In this document: positions 34,001 to 42,062 of the stretch, in pieces | Position numbering within the stretch: position 1 is the stretch's first letter | How the letters are laid out: every line of letters starts with the position of its first letter | NCBI GenBank assembly: GCA_946403845.1 | Contig: CAMJBL010000005.1 | Span: forward strand, 1 to 64,000 | Direction of reading: 5' to 3' | DNA from: an uncultured Prevotella sp. | GTDB taxonomy: Bacteria > Bacteroidota > Bacteroidia > Bacteroidales > Bacteroidaceae | Length of the DNA stretch: 64,000 nucleotides | Notes under the pieces: generated by a model | Databases searched by the model: none | Told to the model about the DNA's origin: nothing | Seen by the model: only the letters and a program-made list of their open reading frames with translations | Position numbers and translations under genes: made by a program

Positions 34001-34417
34001 GCTGGTTGAAGCACCCGTCTTCTCAGCAGCAAACTTCGACGCCTTTCCGCTGATCACGACCTCAGCCAGTTCGTTGGCATCCTCAGAGAGCCACACCTGC
34101 AGGTCGTAAGTCTCACCGAGCTGGAGGTTGATGTTCTTGAGGGTCTTCGGCTGGAAGCCGATGTAGGAAACGGTGACAGAGTAAGGACCGCCAGTACGCA
34201 TACCCTGAATGGCAAAGCGGCCTGTGGTGTTGGTCACTGCAGCGTAACGCGTGCCCGAAGGCTCGTGAATGGCCTGAATGGTGGCACCAATCACCTCTTC
34301 GCCATTGGCGTCGTCGATGGTCACCTTACCTGCAAGACTGGATGTTGTTACCTGGGCGATGGCTGCTACTGATGTCATCAGCAGCACAACGGCCATCATA
34401 AGCAATCTTTTTTTCAT
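31076..34417 (-). CDS. TonB-dependent outer membrane receptor with carboxypeptidase-like regulatory domain (copy 1)
   Basis: A 1113-residue outer membrane protein: signal peptide (MKKRLLMMAVVLLMTSVAAIAQ region), a CarboxypepD_reg-like beta domain (about 25-110), a plug (about 115-240; ITKSGTNTFKGTAYVYYRD is the Oar-type signature) and a large beta-barrel ending in LQVGLKYFFN with terminal aromatic residues. It resembles Oar-like receptors more than SusC, and no SusD follows. It has its own promoter (34453-34460). It is a close paralogue of the gene at 36123-39470; the first 250 residues are nearly the same. Substrate unknown. Confidence 0.88.
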   Translation of the reverse strand: MKKRLLMMAVVLLMTSVAAIAQVTTSSLAGKVTIDDANGEEVIGATIQAIHEPSGTRYAAVTNTTGRFAIQGMRTGGPYSVTVSYIGFQPKTLKNINLQLGETYDLQVWLSEDANELAEVVISGKASKFAAEKTGASTSINNSQMMQMPTVNRSISDIAKLSPYANGMSFAGGDGRSTNFTIDGANFNNNFGLSDKLPGGGNPISLDAIEEVQVVVAPFDVRQTNFIGGGINAITKSGTNTFKGTAYVYYRDQNLRGNRIDHTDLGARPDEKKTTYGFTLGGPIIKDKLFFFVNYEGEKTPGQVVKYRVTDDINGETATGGLVSRTLASDMQKVSDFVQSRFGYNPGSYTDYPADESNHRLLARLDWNITDAHHLSLRYNNTKNVAWNSTNGNSSDTGYRLNGTYRIGVQSMAFSNSLYSMENKVQSLSADLHSRFGEKMSNQLLFTYTNIEDMRGSDSSEFPFIDIMAGKDANGNQIMEPYMSLGYELFTYNNGVKNKITNITDNFTLYLAAHKITAGLSFEHQLANNAYMRNGTGYYRYNSVEDFLNQARPESFAVTYGFNGKSDPNAQVTFNQLGFYAQDEWNATDKLKLTYGVRFDNLSFDNDDLARNNAIYNIEFRDGQRVDTGAWPDSRLQISPRLGFTYDVFGDKSLKVRGGTGVFTGRLPLVFFTNMPTNANMVQNSVTYTTTYKNGVPTGAYNENLDKFVGGMITNVNEMITKLGLPTELNESNHTASTKISGVASDFKMPQIWKSSIAVDYQIPVSFPFTATAEFMYTKNINAVTIDNINIKNSDGWERFNGADNRLIYPKDYTVNGNAKQNAVLLKNTSEGHGYTFNITLNAQPLENLNLMAAYTHTEQKEVSGLPGSDPISTWQSLNTIDGPNFATVQRSGYVVPDKLIASVGYYIPFTHKGLTRGTQINLFYTGYSPNGLTYTYTNDMNGDGIGNDLMYIPANDSEIQIGSLKDGQFVENAEMRKAFWAYVDQDSYLSNHKGEYAEAYAARSPWVHRFDLRIAEDFCFKTGKQEHKFQVSLDFLNIGNLIHSTWGISKISTTTGNNSYNKILKYEGVDSNKKPVFSMVKVGGEYPTETYETYKNYSECWKLQVGLKYFFN

Positions 34418-34452
34418 ACTAAAGAATTTAATGATTAGTCCAATTTCGATTG

Positions 34453-34460
34453 CAAAGATA
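34453..34460 (-). promoter_or_regulatory. -7 box of TonB receptor copy 1
   Basis: TATCTTTG on the minus strand, 35 bp before the ATG at 34417. Confidence 0.65.
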
Positions 34461-34512
34461 CACATTATTTTTGAATAGCCAACATTTTTTTGCACTTTAT
34501 TTCGTTTCGTAC

Positions 34513-34553
34513 ATAAATACTCCCGATATGTCAAGCATACCGGGAGTATTTAT
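34513..34553 (-). terminator. Terminator after the BACON/OB-fold lipoprotein gene
   Basis: A 13-bp perfect stem (34513-34525 with 34541-34553) with a further 4-bp stem in the loop. It lies 24 bp past the lipoprotein stop and upstream of receptor copy 1. Confidence 0.8.
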
Positions 34554-34577
34554 AGGGATAATCAGGGAAATCAGCCC

Positions 34578-36095
34578 TTAGTTGGCGGGTGTGTGAGAGA
34601 AGTAGATACCATTGCTGAGCTGCGGGGTATCCTTGTAAACGGCACGCACACCAATCACACTCAGCTTGTCACCTACCTTCATGCCCAGCTTCTCGATGAG
34701 ACCCTTACGGGCATCGCCTGTAGCACCCCAGCCAGGATAGCAGCCATAGACGTAGACACGATCCGTGCCATCCGTCAGATAGAGGTTACCATAGACGTCG
34801 TTGGCAATCTCGTCGATCGTACCACTGATCATGTAGTAGACATCAGCTGCAGGCTCCTTGGCGAGGAACTCAGCGAGGCTCACCTCAGTCACAGCAAACT
34901 TCAGATTCTCGAAGGTACCGCTGACCATCTGCGGGGTATCCTTATAGGCACCACGCTTACCAACTACCGTCACCACGTCGCCCACCTTGGCACCAGCCTC
35001 GATGAAGCCTTCAGCACGATAGACGAGCACAGAGCCAGAGTAATCGCTGATATAGAAGCTCTTACCCTGCTTGTCGCTGGCATAGAGCTCCGTGATGACA
35101 CCTGTGATACGGAACTGCGTATCGCCTACCTCAGCAGCGAGGAAGTCGGCAATCGGACACTCGATGATGGCGCCCTTCTGGATGATCGTAGCCTGAGAGG
35201 TGTACTCCTTCTTACCATCGGTGGTCTTGAAGATAACCGTCGTGTTGCGATCGCCACCAGTATTGGGAGCAGCACGGAAGGTGATGGTGGGGTTAGCGCC
35301 TACGGTAGAAGCGACGACACCCAGCCAGCTCTGAGCCTCAGCAGGAATCTCAACGGCAACGCCATTGCCCTTGCAGGTCAGGTTGGCCACAATCTCACCA
35401 CCCTCGAGAGGCAGCTCGTTGCTCTCTTCACCATTCACGGTGAGCATATCGCACTTGATGAGTGACTTCACAATCTTCACAACGGTCACATCGACGAGCT
35501 CGACAGTGCCGTTATAAGTGGTCTTCGGACCCTCAACGGTTACCTGGTCACCTACCTCAAGACCCAAGCTGAGGAAGTTCTTGGTGGCACCCTTTGCATC
35601 GAGCGTACCATAGATATAGACCTCGCCAGTCTCGTCGACCAGATACCAGTTACCATAAGTGGTATTGGCAATCGCCCTCACTGTACCAGTAACGCGATAG
35701 GTCTTTGAGTCAGGACCAGCGATGATCTCTGCGCAGGTAGCGTTAGAGACGGTGGCAATACCCTGAATGATATTGATGTGCTGGGTTCTGCCCTCACACT
35801 CAATCAAGACCTCAGCGGTACGGCCTACGCCAGCACCAGCAGAGAAAGTGATGGTACCAGAACCGGAGCCCGAAGCGGGAGAGACGGTGAGCCACTCGGG
35901 CACATCAGTAACAGTCCAAGCACCTGTGGCAATCACATCAACAGAGGCAGAACCGCCATTGACATCAAGGGCCACATACGACTGCGACACACGGATCTCA
36001 CTCAGATAGGTGGGATCATAGTCATTATCGGAGCAGCCTGTGAACATAGCAGCGACAACTGCTACGAGAGACGGAATGAAATATCTTAGTTTCAT
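34578..36095 (-). CDS. Lipoprotein with BACON-like and three OB-fold-like domains
   Basis: A 505-residue lipoprotein (lipobox MFTGC, Cys21). Domain order: a BACON/Ig domain (about 33-112, GAWTVTDVPEWLTVSPASGSG), an OB-fold-like domain (about 115-210), a second BACON-like domain (about 215-310) and two more OB-fold-like domains (about 315-410 and 410-505). The three OB units share the pattern ...YRVTGTV...YGNWYLVDETGEVYIYG...GDQVTVEGPKTTYNG. It lies 27 bp downstream of TonB receptor copy 2, so it is probably its surface lipoprotein partner, occupying the place a SusD would have. Ligand unknown; the OB folds may bind oligosaccharide or nucleic acid. Confidence 0.75.
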   Translation of the reverse strand: MKLRYFIPSLVAVVAAMFTGCSDNDYDPTYLSEIRVSQSYVALDVNGGSASVDVIATGAWTVTDVPEWLTVSPASGSGSGTITFSAGAGVGRTAEVLIECEGRTQHINIIQGIATVSNATCAEIIAGPDSKTYRVTGTVRAIANTTYGNWYLVDETGEVYIYGTLDAKGATKNFLSLGLEVGDQVTVEGPKTTYNGTVELVDVTVVKIVKSLIKCDMLTVNGEESNELPLEGGEIVANLTCKGNGVAVEIPAEAQSWLGVVASTVGANPTITFRAAPNTGGDRNTTVIFKTTDGKKEYTSQATIIQKGAIIECPIADFLAAEVGDTQFRITGVITELYASDKQGKSFYISDYSGSVLVYRAEGFIEAGAKVGDVVTVVGKRGAYKDTPQMVSGTFENLKFAVTEVSLAEFLAKEPAADVYYMISGTIDEIANDVYGNLYLTDGTDRVYVYGCYPGWGATGDARKGLIEKLGMKVGDKLSVIGVRAVYKDTPQLSNGIYFSHTPAN

Positions 36096-36122
36096 ATCTT
36101 CTTAGTTCTTAATTGTTGACTC

Positions 36123-39100
36123 TTAATTGAAAATGTATCTAATACCGACAGAAGCGTACCAGCACTGACCAACAGCGTGGTTGGGAGCCCAAGTCTCGGT
36201 ATTGGCGTTGATAGCAGCAGGTGTAGAGAATGTAGCATAACCATCTTTATCAACACCCTCGTACTTCAGGATACGGGCCTCGGAACCAATCTCTGAGTTG
36301 AGGAACTTGCTCACACCCCAGCTGGAGTTGAAGAGGTTCAGCACGTTCTTGATATCCATCGTAAGCTGCAGCTTATGCGTAGTCTTACCCACATTCACCT
36401 TGAAGTCGTGCTTATAGGCGAAGTCGATGCGATGTACCCAAGGATTATAAACGCTATAGGGCTCTGCATATTCGCCCTGGTGGTTGCTCAGATAGTCGTC
36501 GTTGTGGACATAGTCCATGAAGCGCTGTGCGTCGTCCTGAGATATGAAACGGAACTCACCGTTAGCCACCTGCTCATCCGTCGGGATGTAAAGGGCATCG
36601 TAGTTGTAACCGTCGCTGTTCATATCGTTCACCATCATATAAGAGTAGTTGTAACCACCACGCCAGGTCTCATAGATGAAGCTATAGTGGTTGCCGCTCT
36701 TATCGTTGATCGTCGCATTGGCCACGATACGGTCAGGTGTCACATACTGCGAGTTGTGCAGCTTGATGTTGTTCGGACCTTCCACCGTAGGAACATAGGT
36801 GAAAGCAGACTCAGCAGCAGAACCCGGCATACCTGTCACCTCCTTCGATACGGTGTGGGTATAGGCGGCCATCAGGTTCAGCCACTCAAACGGCTGAGCA
36901 TTCAGCGTTACGTTTGCACTCCAACCATAACCCTTGCTGGTATTCTCCAGAATGAATGCCTTCGTACCTGTACGGAAGCCGGCAGGATAGAGAGGACGGT
37001 TATCAGCACCATTGAAGCGTGTGAAGCCACCTACATTGGGGATAGCCCAGTCGGAGATGCAGTTATCGTGGAGCTTCTTGTTGAAGATACCCTCAACCGT
37101 TACAGAGAGCGGGAATGATACGGGCAGCTGATAGTCGATAGCCAGAGAGGTCTTCCAAACCTGTGGCATCTTGAAGTCAGGATCAACAGCAGAGATCGAA
37201 GAGGGAACGGTACCCATCTCAGGTGTTACATGACTGGGATAACCCATCGAGAACAACTTGTTCTGCAAGGCGGCAATAGAGGCCTGACCATTCTCAGTCA
37301 CCAGACCACCAGCAAACTGGTTCATGTCGATATAGCGGTTACCGTTGGCATCAGTCGTATAGGCGCCAGAGTAGTTCTCGAAGCCCTTGACAGCAGCATT
37401 GCTCTTAGCATCCCACACCTTTGTCTTGGCGTTGAGCTGTGCCTGATACTGCACCAGACCACCGTTGGTAGGCATATTGGTGAAGAACACGAGGGGCAGA
37501 CGGCCAGAGAAGAGACCGGAACCTCCGCGAATCTTCAGGCTCTTGTCGCCAAACACATCGTAGGTGAAGCCTACACGCGGAGAGATCGTGATGCTGTTAG
37601 CAGGCCACTGACCAGTGTCGATATGACGTCCGTCATAATCCAGATCATAGATAGCCTGATTTCTCAGCAGGTCGTCGTTGTTGAAGAACAAACCATCAAC
37701 ACGCAGACCGTAAGTCAGCTTGAACTTGTCGTTCACATTCCAGTCATCCTGTATATAGGCACCTGGACGGTTGAACTGCACACGGGCAGCAGGCTTCGAC
37801 TCACCGTCGTAACCGTAAGTCAGACAGACGATTTCGGGTGCAGCACCATTCATGAAATCGTCCATGCTGGTATAGCGGTAGTAACCTGTACCGTTACGCA
37901 TATACTGGTTGTCGGCCATCTGATGCTCGAAGGTGATACCACCCATGATCTTATGGGCACCCAGATAATAGGTCATGTCGTCCTTGATGTTCCAAATGGT
38001 ATTGTGAACGGCATTGTTCCAAGTGAAGAGCTCGTAACCCAGAGCCATATAGTTATTGTCGCCACCGTCGAGGATATCGATGAAGGGGAACTCTGAAGAA
38101 TCAGTACCACGGATATCATCGAGCTTTGAGAACGTGGCCAGGAACTGGTTAGAGAGCTTGTCTGTCAGACGGCTGTTCAGGTCGATTGAGAAAGAGTGTA
38201 CCAGATTGTCCATCGAGTACATCGAGTTGGCAAACGACATGGAGTACTGCGACATACGGGCGCCGCTCATACGTGTACCACCGTCCATAGAGGTGGCGTT
38301 GGGAGCATTCCAGATGGTATTCTTCGTATAGTTATAGCGAAGGGCCAAGTGGTGCTTGTCGGTGATGTTCCAGTCGAGGCGAGCCAACAGTTTGTAGTTG
38401 CTCTCGTCGGCAGGGAAGCTTGTCCAACTACCTGTGTCATAGCCATAACGGTTGGCAGCAAACGTCGAGATTGTCTCCAGATCAGAGAGCTTCGTACGTG
38501 AGATATTGCTGGCCACATCGGCGACACCATTTGTAGAACCGCGCCAAGGCGAAGAGATCGTTGGCGTCTTAATCATCTCACCATTGACGAAGAAGAACAC
38601 CTTATTGGGGATGATCGGGCCTCCGAGAGAGAAGCCGTAAGTAGTCTGACGGTCCTTCTCGCGGGCTGTGGGCAATGTCACCTTGTCAACCACGTCACCA
38701 CGCAGGTTCTCATTGCGGTGATAGATGTAGGCAGAACCCTTGAAGGTGTTGGTACCCGACTTCGTGATGGCGTTCACACCACCACCGATGAAGTTGGTCT
38801 GACGAACATCATAAGGTGAGATCACCACCTGCAGCTCCTCGATGGCATCGAGAGAAACAGGGTTACCACCACCAGGCAGCTTGTCGCTCAAGCCGAAGTT
38901 GTTGTTGAAGTTGGCACCGTCGATGGTGAAGTTGGCCGTACGACCGTCAGCACCTGCGAAACTCATGCCATTACCACCATAAGGTGACAGACGGGTCACA
39001 TCGGTAATTGAACGGCTGACGGTAGGCAGTGCCGTAATCTGTGCACTGGTGATGTTGGTAGCAGCACCGGTCTTCTCGGCAGCGAACTTCGACGCCTTAC

Positions 39101-39470
39101 CGCTGATGACGACCTCAGCCAGCTCGTTGGCATCCTCAGAGAGCCAGACGGAGAGGTTGTAGGTCTCTGCCAGCTGGAGCGTGATACCCTTGAGGGTCTT
39201 CGGCTGGAAACCGATGTAAGTAACCGTCACCTCGTAAGGACCGCCGGTACGCATACCGTTGATAGAGAAACGGCCTGTGGTGTTTGTCACTGCTGTGTAA
39301 CGCGTTCCAGAAGGTTCGTGCACGGCTACGACAGTTGCGCCGATGACCTCCTCGCCGTTCTCGTCGTCGAGGGTCACCTTTCCTGCCATACTTGACGTTG
39401 TGATTTGGGCCATCGCTGTCAACGAGAGCGTTAACAGCATAGCAACCAGAAAGAACAATCTTTTCTGCAT
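36123..39470 (-). CDS. TonB-dependent outer membrane receptor with carboxypeptidase-like regulatory domain (copy 2)
   Basis: A 1115-residue outer membrane protein with the same layout as the 31076-34417 gene: signal peptide, regulatory domain with GKVTLDDENGEEVIGATVVAVHEPSGTRY, plug with GKASKFAAEKTGAATN and ITKSGTNTFKGSAYIYHRNENLRGD, and a large barrel ending VGIRYIFN. It probably forms an operon with the BACON/OB-fold lipoprotein gene 27 bp downstream. Promoter at 39514-39521. The N-terminal third is most conserved between the copies and the barrel loops differ, as expected after duplication and change of ligand. Confidence 0.88.
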   Translation of the reverse strand: MQKRLFFLVAMLLTLSLTAMAQITTSSMAGKVTLDDENGEEVIGATVVAVHEPSGTRYTAVTNTTGRFSINGMRTGGPYEVTVTYIGFQPKTLKGITLQLAETYNLSVWLSEDANELAEVVISGKASKFAAEKTGAATNITSAQITALPTVSRSITDVTRLSPYGGNGMSFAGADGRTANFTIDGANFNNNFGLSDKLPGGGNPVSLDAIEELQVVISPYDVRQTNFIGGGVNAITKSGTNTFKGSAYIYHRNENLRGDVVDKVTLPTAREKDRQTTYGFSLGGPIIPNKVFFFVNGEMIKTPTISSPWRGSTNGVADVASNISRTKLSDLETISTFAANRYGYDTGSWTSFPADESNYKLLARLDWNITDKHHLALRYNYTKNTIWNAPNATSMDGGTRMSGARMSQYSMSFANSMYSMDNLVHSFSIDLNSRLTDKLSNQFLATFSKLDDIRGTDSSEFPFIDILDGGDNNYMALGYELFTWNNAVHNTIWNIKDDMTYYLGAHKIMGGITFEHQMADNQYMRNGTGYYRYTSMDDFMNGAAPEIVCLTYGYDGESKPAARVQFNRPGAYIQDDWNVNDKFKLTYGLRVDGLFFNNDDLLRNQAIYDLDYDGRHIDTGQWPANSITISPRVGFTYDVFGDKSLKIRGGSGLFSGRLPLVFFTNMPTNGGLVQYQAQLNAKTKVWDAKSNAAVKGFENYSGAYTTDANGNRYIDMNQFAGGLVTENGQASIAALQNKLFSMGYPSHVTPEMGTVPSSISAVDPDFKMPQVWKTSLAIDYQLPVSFPLSVTVEGIFNKKLHDNCISDWAIPNVGGFTRFNGADNRPLYPAGFRTGTKAFILENTSKGYGWSANVTLNAQPFEWLNLMAAYTHTVSKEVTGMPGSAAESAFTYVPTVEGPNNIKLHNSQYVTPDRIVANATINDKSGNHYSFIYETWRGGYNYSYMMVNDMNSDGYNYDALYIPTDEQVANGEFRFISQDDAQRFMDYVHNDDYLSNHQGEYAEPYSVYNPWVHRIDFAYKHDFKVNVGKTTHKLQLTMDIKNVLNLFNSSWGVSKFLNSEIGSEARILKYEGVDKDGYATFSTPAAINANTETWAPNHAVGQCWYASVGIRYIFN

Positions 39471-39513
39471 AATCTTTAAGTTGTTATTAATTAATTGAAT
39501 GTTATTTCGGATG

Positions 39514-39521
39514 CAAAGATA
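39514..39521 (-). promoter_or_regulatory. -7 box of TonB receptor copy 2
   Basis: TATCTTTG on the minus strand, 43 bp before the ATG. Confidence 0.65.
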
Positions 39522-39592
39522 ACAAAAATAATCGACTTAATATTATAAAAAGACAACTATTTTTATTAAAAAATAAAAAATCTAGAAGTACC

Positions 39593-40765
39593 TCAAGACC
39601 GGTCGTCCAGCTCTTCCTCGTATTCGAAGTCATCGAGGTCCTCGACATCGTCGATATCGACATATTCGATGTCCTCATCCTCACCCTCGTCGGCCATCTC
39701 TTCAGCGAATCGTGTCATATCCTTATCGCGGTGCACGAGACTGTCCTCAGCCGTCAGAGCCGCGAGTTTGTTACTCTCGGCATTGAGCTCATTCCACAGC
39801 ACATCCTTCAGCTCGTCGAGGCCGAAACCCGTCACTGCCGAGATGAACACCACGGGCAGATCCTGAGGCAACGTCTCCTTGAGCATCTCGATAAGTTCCT
39901 CGTCGAGCAGGTCGCATTTGGTGACAGCCAGCACGCGGTGCTTGTCGAGCATCTCGGGATTGAACTGCTTCAACTCGTTGAGCAGGATCTCGTATTCGCG
40001 CTTGATATCGTCGGTATCGCCTGGCACCATGAAGAGCAGCAGCGAGTTGCGCTCGATATGTCGCAGGAAGCGCAGGCCAAGACCTTTTCCCTCGGAGGCC
40101 CCCTCGATGATACCTGGGATGTCGGCCATCACAAACGACTTGTTGTCGCGATAGCCCACAATACCCAACGAGGGTTCCATCGTGGTGAAGGGGTAGTTGG
40201 CAACCTTCGGACGGGCATTCGAGAGCGATGACACCAGCGTAGACTTACCGGCATTTGGGAAGCCCACGAGACCCACATCAGCCAGGAGTTTCAGCTCGAG
40301 GATGATGGTCATCTCCTGCATGGGTTCACCGGGCTGCGCATAACGGGGTGCCTGATTCGTCGCCGTTCGGAACTGGAAATTACCCAGTCCGCCCCGACCG
40401 CCTTTCAATAGCAGCACCTCTTGGCCATCGTAAGTCACATCGCAGACATATTTGCCCGTCTCCGCATTGTAGACCACCGTTCCGCAAGGCACGTCGATAT
40501 ACACATCCTTGCCGTCGGTACCGTGACACTTGTCCTTACCGCCATTGCCGCCGTGTTCGGCGAAGATATGACGCTCGTATTTCAGATGGAGCAGCGTCCA
40601 GTAATTATGGTTACCGCGCAGATAGACGCTTCCCCCCTTGCCGCCGTCGCCGCCATCGGGACCGCCATTGGGGTTGTACTTCACATGTTTCAGGTGCATC
40701 GAGCCCTTACCGCCCTTACCCGAGCGGCACATGATCTTTACATAGTCTACAAAGTTCGATTCCAT
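39593..40765 (-). CDS. obgE: Obg-family GTPase (ribosome assembly)
   Basis: A 390-residue GTPase. The N-terminal glycine-rich Obg domain (1-158; [41 protein letters not shown]) is followed by a G domain with G1 [15 protein letters not shown]3 [12 protein letters not shown] and G4 TKCDLLDE. The C-terminal tail is extremely acidic (about 40 residues rich in Glu/Asp). It acts in 50S ribosome maturation and stress control. It follows adk in the same direction; the gap of 45 bp between them is filled by a CTAG-phased array. Confidence 0.95.
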   Translation of the reverse strand: MESNFVDYVKIMCRSGKGGKGSMHLKHVKYNPNGGPDGGDGGKGGSVYLRGNHNYWTLLHLKYERHIFAEHGGNGGKDKCHGTDGKDVYIDVPCGTVVYNAETGKYVCDVTYDGQEVLLLKGGRGGLGNFQFRTATNQAPRYAQPGEPMQEMTIILELKLLADVGLVGFPNAGKSTLVSSLSNARPKVANYPFTTMEPSLGIVGYRDNKSFVMADIPGIIEGASEGKGLGLRFLRHIERNSLLLFMVPGDTDDIKREYEILLNELKQFNPEMLDKHRVLAVTKCDLLDEELIEMLKETLPQDLPVVFISAVTGFGLDELKDVLWNELNAESNKLAALTAEDSLVHRDKDMTRFAEEMADEGEDEDIEYVDIDDVEDLDDFEYEEELDDRS

Positions 40766-40766
40766 G

Positions 40767-40815
40767 CTAGAATACTAGTATTACTAGTCCGACTAGTCAG
40801 GCTAGCCCGGCTAGA
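40767..40815 (+). repeat. 9-bp CTAG-phased array between adk and obgE
   Basis: CTAG at 40767, 40775, 40784, 40793, 40802 and 40811: one 8-bp step, then four exact 9-bp steps. The last CTAG contains the adk stop codon, and the first lies just before the obgE ATG. Same type as the array in dxs; both contain GGCTAGCCCGGCTAG. Confidence 0.85.
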
Positions 40816-41383
40816 TATTATCAATTACTGCGCAGATGTCGGCGAAAATGCGGTCGAGCTCGCCCAGACCGTCGATATGATAGTGGATACCCTCCTTCTT
40901 GTACCACTCGATAAGCGGCTGTGTCTGAGAGTGATACACCACAAGGCGCTTCTTGATTGTCTCCTCGTTGTCGTCGGCACGACCACTCTGCTGTCCGCGC
41001 AGGATCAGGCGCTTCATCAGCTCGTCCTCAGGCACATCAAGCTCAATCATCGCAGCCACACAGTCGCCACGCTCGTTGAGCATCTGCTTCAAGGCCTCAG
41101 CCTGCGGAATGGTACGGGGGAAGCCATCGAAGATCACACCCTTGTGCTCACGTCCGAAAGCGTCGTAGACGGAGGCGAGGATGCTCACCATCAGGTCGTC
41201 GGGAATCAGCTGACCGTTGTCGATGAAACCTTTGGCGGTCTTGCCTAATTCCGTACCCTTCTTGATCTCACTGCGAAGCACGTCACCCGTAGAAATGTGG
41301 TTCAGACCGTACTTCTCAATCATCTTATCACTCTGTGTGCCCTTGCCTGAGCCCGGCGCACCGAAAATCACTATATTTTTCAT
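40811..41383 (-). CDS. adk: Adenylate kinase
   Basis: A 190-residue short-type adenylate kinase (ATP + AMP to 2 ADP). P-loop GAPGSGKGTQ (residues 7-16), ISTGDVLRSEI, GFPRTIPQAEAL and RGQQSGRADDNEETIKKRLVVYHSQT are all present. The LID insertion is short, without zinc cysteines, as usual in Bacteroidota. ATG 41383 is preferred; a GTG at 41395 would translate the upstream array. It follows hpt, with the array between them. Its stop codon is part of the CTAG array. Confidence 0.95.
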   Translation of the reverse strand: MKNIVIFGAPGSGKGTQSDKMIEKYGLNHISTGDVLRSEIKKGTELGKTAKGFIDNGQLIPDDLMVSILASVYDAFGREHKGVIFDGFPRTIPQAEALKQMLNERGDCVAAMIELDVPEDELMKRLILRGQQSGRADDNEETIKKRLVVYHSQTQPLIEWYKKEGIHYHIDGLGELDRIFADICAVIDNI

Positions 41384-41385
41384 AT

Positions 41386-41441
41386 CACTATTCACTTTTC
41401 ACTATTCACTTTTCACTGTTCACTTTTCACTGTTCACTACT
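41386..41441 (+). repeat. 7-bp tandem array across the hpt stop and the hpt-adk gap
   Basis: Eight units CACTNTT/CACTACT in exact register. CACTATT or CACTGTT alternates with CACTTTT, giving a 14-bp super-period. It includes the last hpt codons (SSEQ) and its stop (41427-41429), and it ends 3 bp before the adk ATG. Confidence 0.9.
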
Positions 41442-41972
41442 TACGATAGTATAGACGTCCTTCAGCTGGCGGCCTGCCTGGTCATAATCCAGACCATAGC
41501 CCAAGATAAAGTCGTCGGGGATGCTGAAAGCCACATAGTCGATGTCGATCGGCTCCTCCAGTTTGGTGGGCTTGACGAACAACGAGCAGATGTGCAGCGA
41601 TGCCGGACGACGGGTGCCCAACGACTCTATCATCTGTCGCATCGTACGGCCCGTGTCGACGATATCCTCCACGATAATCACCGTACGCCCAGTCAGATCC
41701 TCATTCAGACCAATCACCTCGTGAACCTTTCCTGTCGAAGTCGTCCCCTGATAAGAGGCGAGTTTCACAAACGAAATCTCGCAAGGAATCGTCATCTCGC
41801 GCATCAGGTCGGCGGCGAAGATAAACGATCCGTTCAACACACCCAGGAAGAGAGGGTTCTTACCCTCCATATCCTTGCTGATCTGAGCAGCCAAAGCCTT
41901 AATACGGGTTTTGATCTCTGCCTCCGGAATGGAGACCTTAAACTGTTTGTCTTTGATTTTTATGACACTCAT
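41427..41972 (-). CDS. hpt: Hypoxanthine phosphoribosyltransferase
   Basis: A 181-residue purine salvage enzyme using PRPP. The PRPP loop VIIVEDIVDTGRTM, LGVLNGSFIFAADL, SYQGTTSTGKV (flexible loop) and the C-terminal DDFILGYGLDYDQAGRQL are diagnostic. The extreme C-terminus SSEQ comes from a tandem repeat array that runs past the stop. First gene of hpt-adk-obgE; promoter -7 at 41999-42006. Confidence 0.94.
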   Translation of the reverse strand: MSVIKIKDKQFKVSIPEAEIKTRIKALAAQISKDMEGKNPLFLGVLNGSFIFAADLMREMTIPCEISFVKLASYQGTTSTGKVHEVIGLNEDLTGRTVIIVEDIVDTGRTMRQMIESLGTRRPASLHICSLFVKPTKLEEPIDIDYVAFSIPDDFILGYGLDYDQAGRQLKDVYTIVSSEQ

Positions 41973-41998
41973 AATGTACCAAAAGCTAAAATTTTCGG

Positions 41999-42006
41999 CA
42001 AAATTA
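41999..42006 (-). promoter_or_regulatory. -7 box of hpt-adk-obgE
   Basis: TAATTTTG on the minus strand, 26 bp before the hpt ATG. Confidence 0.6.
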
Positions 42007-42049
42007 CAAAAAATCTGCTAAACTTTGCTATTCATTAGCATATTTTTCG

Positions 42050-42057
42050 TATTTTTG
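42050..42057 (+). promoter_or_regulatory. -7 box of nnr, very close to the start codon
   Basis: TATTTTTG ends only 5 bp before the ATG at 42063; a TTTG lies at 42024-42027. The transcript would begin at or next to the ATG. Confidence 0.6.
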
Positions 42058-42062
42058 CAGCA

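Noticed and set aside
31076..36095. SusCD-type polysaccharide utilisation locus
   Set aside because: The receptors lack a SusD partner and no glycoside hydrolase or lyase lies nearby; the lipoprotein has BACON/OB-type rather than SusD-type sequence.
36375..38096. Two long plus-strand open frames opposite TonB receptor copy 2
   Set aside because: Same kind of antisense shadow; they parallel the one opposite copy 1 because the receptors are paralogous.
41386..41441. Possible CRISPR array
   Set aside because: The short repeats here and elsewhere are contiguous 7-9-bp units with no 25-40-bp spacers between them, and no cas gene is present in the window.
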